From assembly GCA_963812075.1 (NCBI GenBank), contig CAWETN010000017.1:1-64000 (forward strand): 64,000 nt of DNA, read 5' to 3'. Shown here in pieces: positions 63,306-64,000 of the stretch. Each line of letters begins with the position of its first letter. Positions within the stretch are counted from its first letter, which is position 1. The notes under the pieces were generated by a model. That model made no database searches. It was given only the letters and a program-made list of their open reading frames with translations, and was not told where the DNA came from. The stretch is from JAMXLO01 sp963812075. Lineage in GTDB: Bacteria > Pseudomonadota > Alphaproteobacteria > Acetobacterales > Acetobacteraceae. A program made the position numbers and the translations under genes.

Positions 63306-64000
63306 TCAGCGCCGAACCTCTGCTGCGGCGACCTGCCGCGTCTGCTGTCCCGCGTCCGAGAACTTGGTCTTCGCCTCGACCAGCCAGGCGTTGAATTCCT
63401 GCTCCGGCACCGCGCGCACAACGATCGGCATGCGGCTGTGGTTGGTGCCGCAGATCTGGTTGCACTGGCCGTAGATCGTGCCGGGCCTGATCGACCTTGA
63501 ACCAGGTCTCGATCGTCCGTCCCGGAATCGCGTAGCGCTGCACGCCGAGGGCCGGGATGAACCAGCTGTGGATCACGTCGGTGCTGGTCTGCAGCACGCG
63601 GATGTTCTTGCCGACCGGCACGACCAGCTCGTTGTCCACCTCGAGCAGCCGGCGCTGGCCGGGCTTCAACTGGTCATCGGGGATGATGATAGCTGGTGAA
63701 GTCGATGTTGTTGTTGTCGGGGTAGGTGTATTCCCAGTACCACTGATGCCCGGTCACCTTGATCGTCAGGTCGGCGTCGCGCGTGCGATCCTCGTAGTAG
63801 ACCAGGCGGAACGACGGGATCGCCATCACCACCAGGATCAGCACCGGGATCACCGTCCAGGCGATCTCGAGCACCGTGTTGTGCGCGGTGCGTGTCGGCA
63901 CCGGGTTGCGCCGCGCGTTGTAGCGCCACATCACCCAGACCAGCAGCCCGGCGACGAACAGCGTGATCAGCGTGATGATCACCAGCACGAGGTTGTGCAG
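63306..64000 (-). CDS. ctaC: Cytochrome c oxidase subunit II, partial and frameshifted twice as read
   Basis: The gene runs off the right edge; the signal peptide and start are outside. Visible: helix LVIITLITLFVAGLLVWVMW, helix TVLEIAWTVIPVLILVVMAI, VTGHQWYWEYTYPDNNNIDF, then after a break IIIPDDQLKPGQRRLLEVDN, STDVIHSWFIPALGVQRYAI, and after a second break PGTIYGQCNQICGTNHSRMP, the CuA-binding motif (CxxxC, His, Met). The end is LVEAKTKFSDAGQQT...EVRR. Joins need one base removed near 63689-63691 and near 63485-63486. CuA ligands are intact. ctaD starts 33 bases downstream. Confidence 0.93.

Overview
The window is chromosomal DNA of a high-GC alphaproteobacterium. The cytochrome c oxidase gene order (ctaC-ctaD-ctaB-small ORF-ctaG-ctaE-DUF983-SURF1), the SirB1-type and DUF2125-like proteins, the FkbM/glycosyltransferase block and a DUF4347/Hint surface protein together suggest Rhodospirillales, possibly Acetobacteraceae. 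That placement is inference; no rRNA is present. One tRNA gene, tRNA-Pro(CGG), and one riboswitch (TPP) are visible.

Layout. 0.1-9.8 kb: a RidA-like protein, a FemAB/GNAT-like protein, a class III cyclase with a DUF5939-like front, a periplasmic caspase-like protein, an OmpA lipoprotein, two divergent MFS transporters, a 28-residue membrane protein, an SDR and a methyltransferase. 9.8-17 kb: formamidase, a sensor-like protein without output domain, TPP riboswitch plus thiC, SirB1-like protein, a methyltransferase and a glycosyltransferase. 17-19.1 kb: a decayed accessory patch (VapBC-like remnant, MFS remnant, orphan lipoprotein) ending at tRNA-Pro. 19.2-23.6 kb: Crp/Fnr regulator, two very small secreted or membrane peptides, universal stress protein, DUF2125-like protein, methyltransferase. 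23.7-29.3 kb: cell-surface glycan genes, including a roughly 1,008-residue methyltransferase-GT2-GT4 fusion. 29.3-35.8 kb: a Tat-signal pseudogene, ubiA, rsmE, gshA and a BTAD/TolB-like/TPR regulator. 36-48.6 kb: a catabolic region (two acyl-CoA dehydrogenases, a solute-binding protein, alpha/beta hydrolase, NHL propeller, Rieske oxygenase, amidohydrolase, opine-type dehydrogenase, CoA transferase, SDR, ornithine cyclodeaminase-like protein). 48.6-50.4 kb: thrC and a lipoprotein. 50.4-56.6 kb: a DUF4347/beta-propeller/Hint protein divergent from three tandem tail-collar proteins, then DUF6916 and a GNAT. 56.5-64 kb: M32 carboxypeptidase and the aa3-type oxidase operon, which runs off the right edge inside ctaC.

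A striking property is the number of single-base frameshifts in genes that are otherwise perfectly conserved: three in ctaB, three in ctaD, two in ctaC, one in SURF1, three in the Hint protein, and one each in an MFS transporter, the fused glycosyltransferase and a DJ-1/PfpI protein. Most behave as one-base insertions. Because several hit housekeeping respiratory genes, uncorrected sequencing indels are the likeliest cause; I annotate these genes across the breaks and give the break positions. A few other genes (VapB-like, MFS remnant at 17.8 kb, Tat-signal protein at 29.3 kb) look genuinely decayed.

The best candidates for undescribed biology are the Hint/tail-collar locus, the 36-48.6 kb catabolic cluster of unknown substrate, and the tiny peptide genes at 8.1 and 20.1-20.3 kb, which have strong ribosome binding sites.
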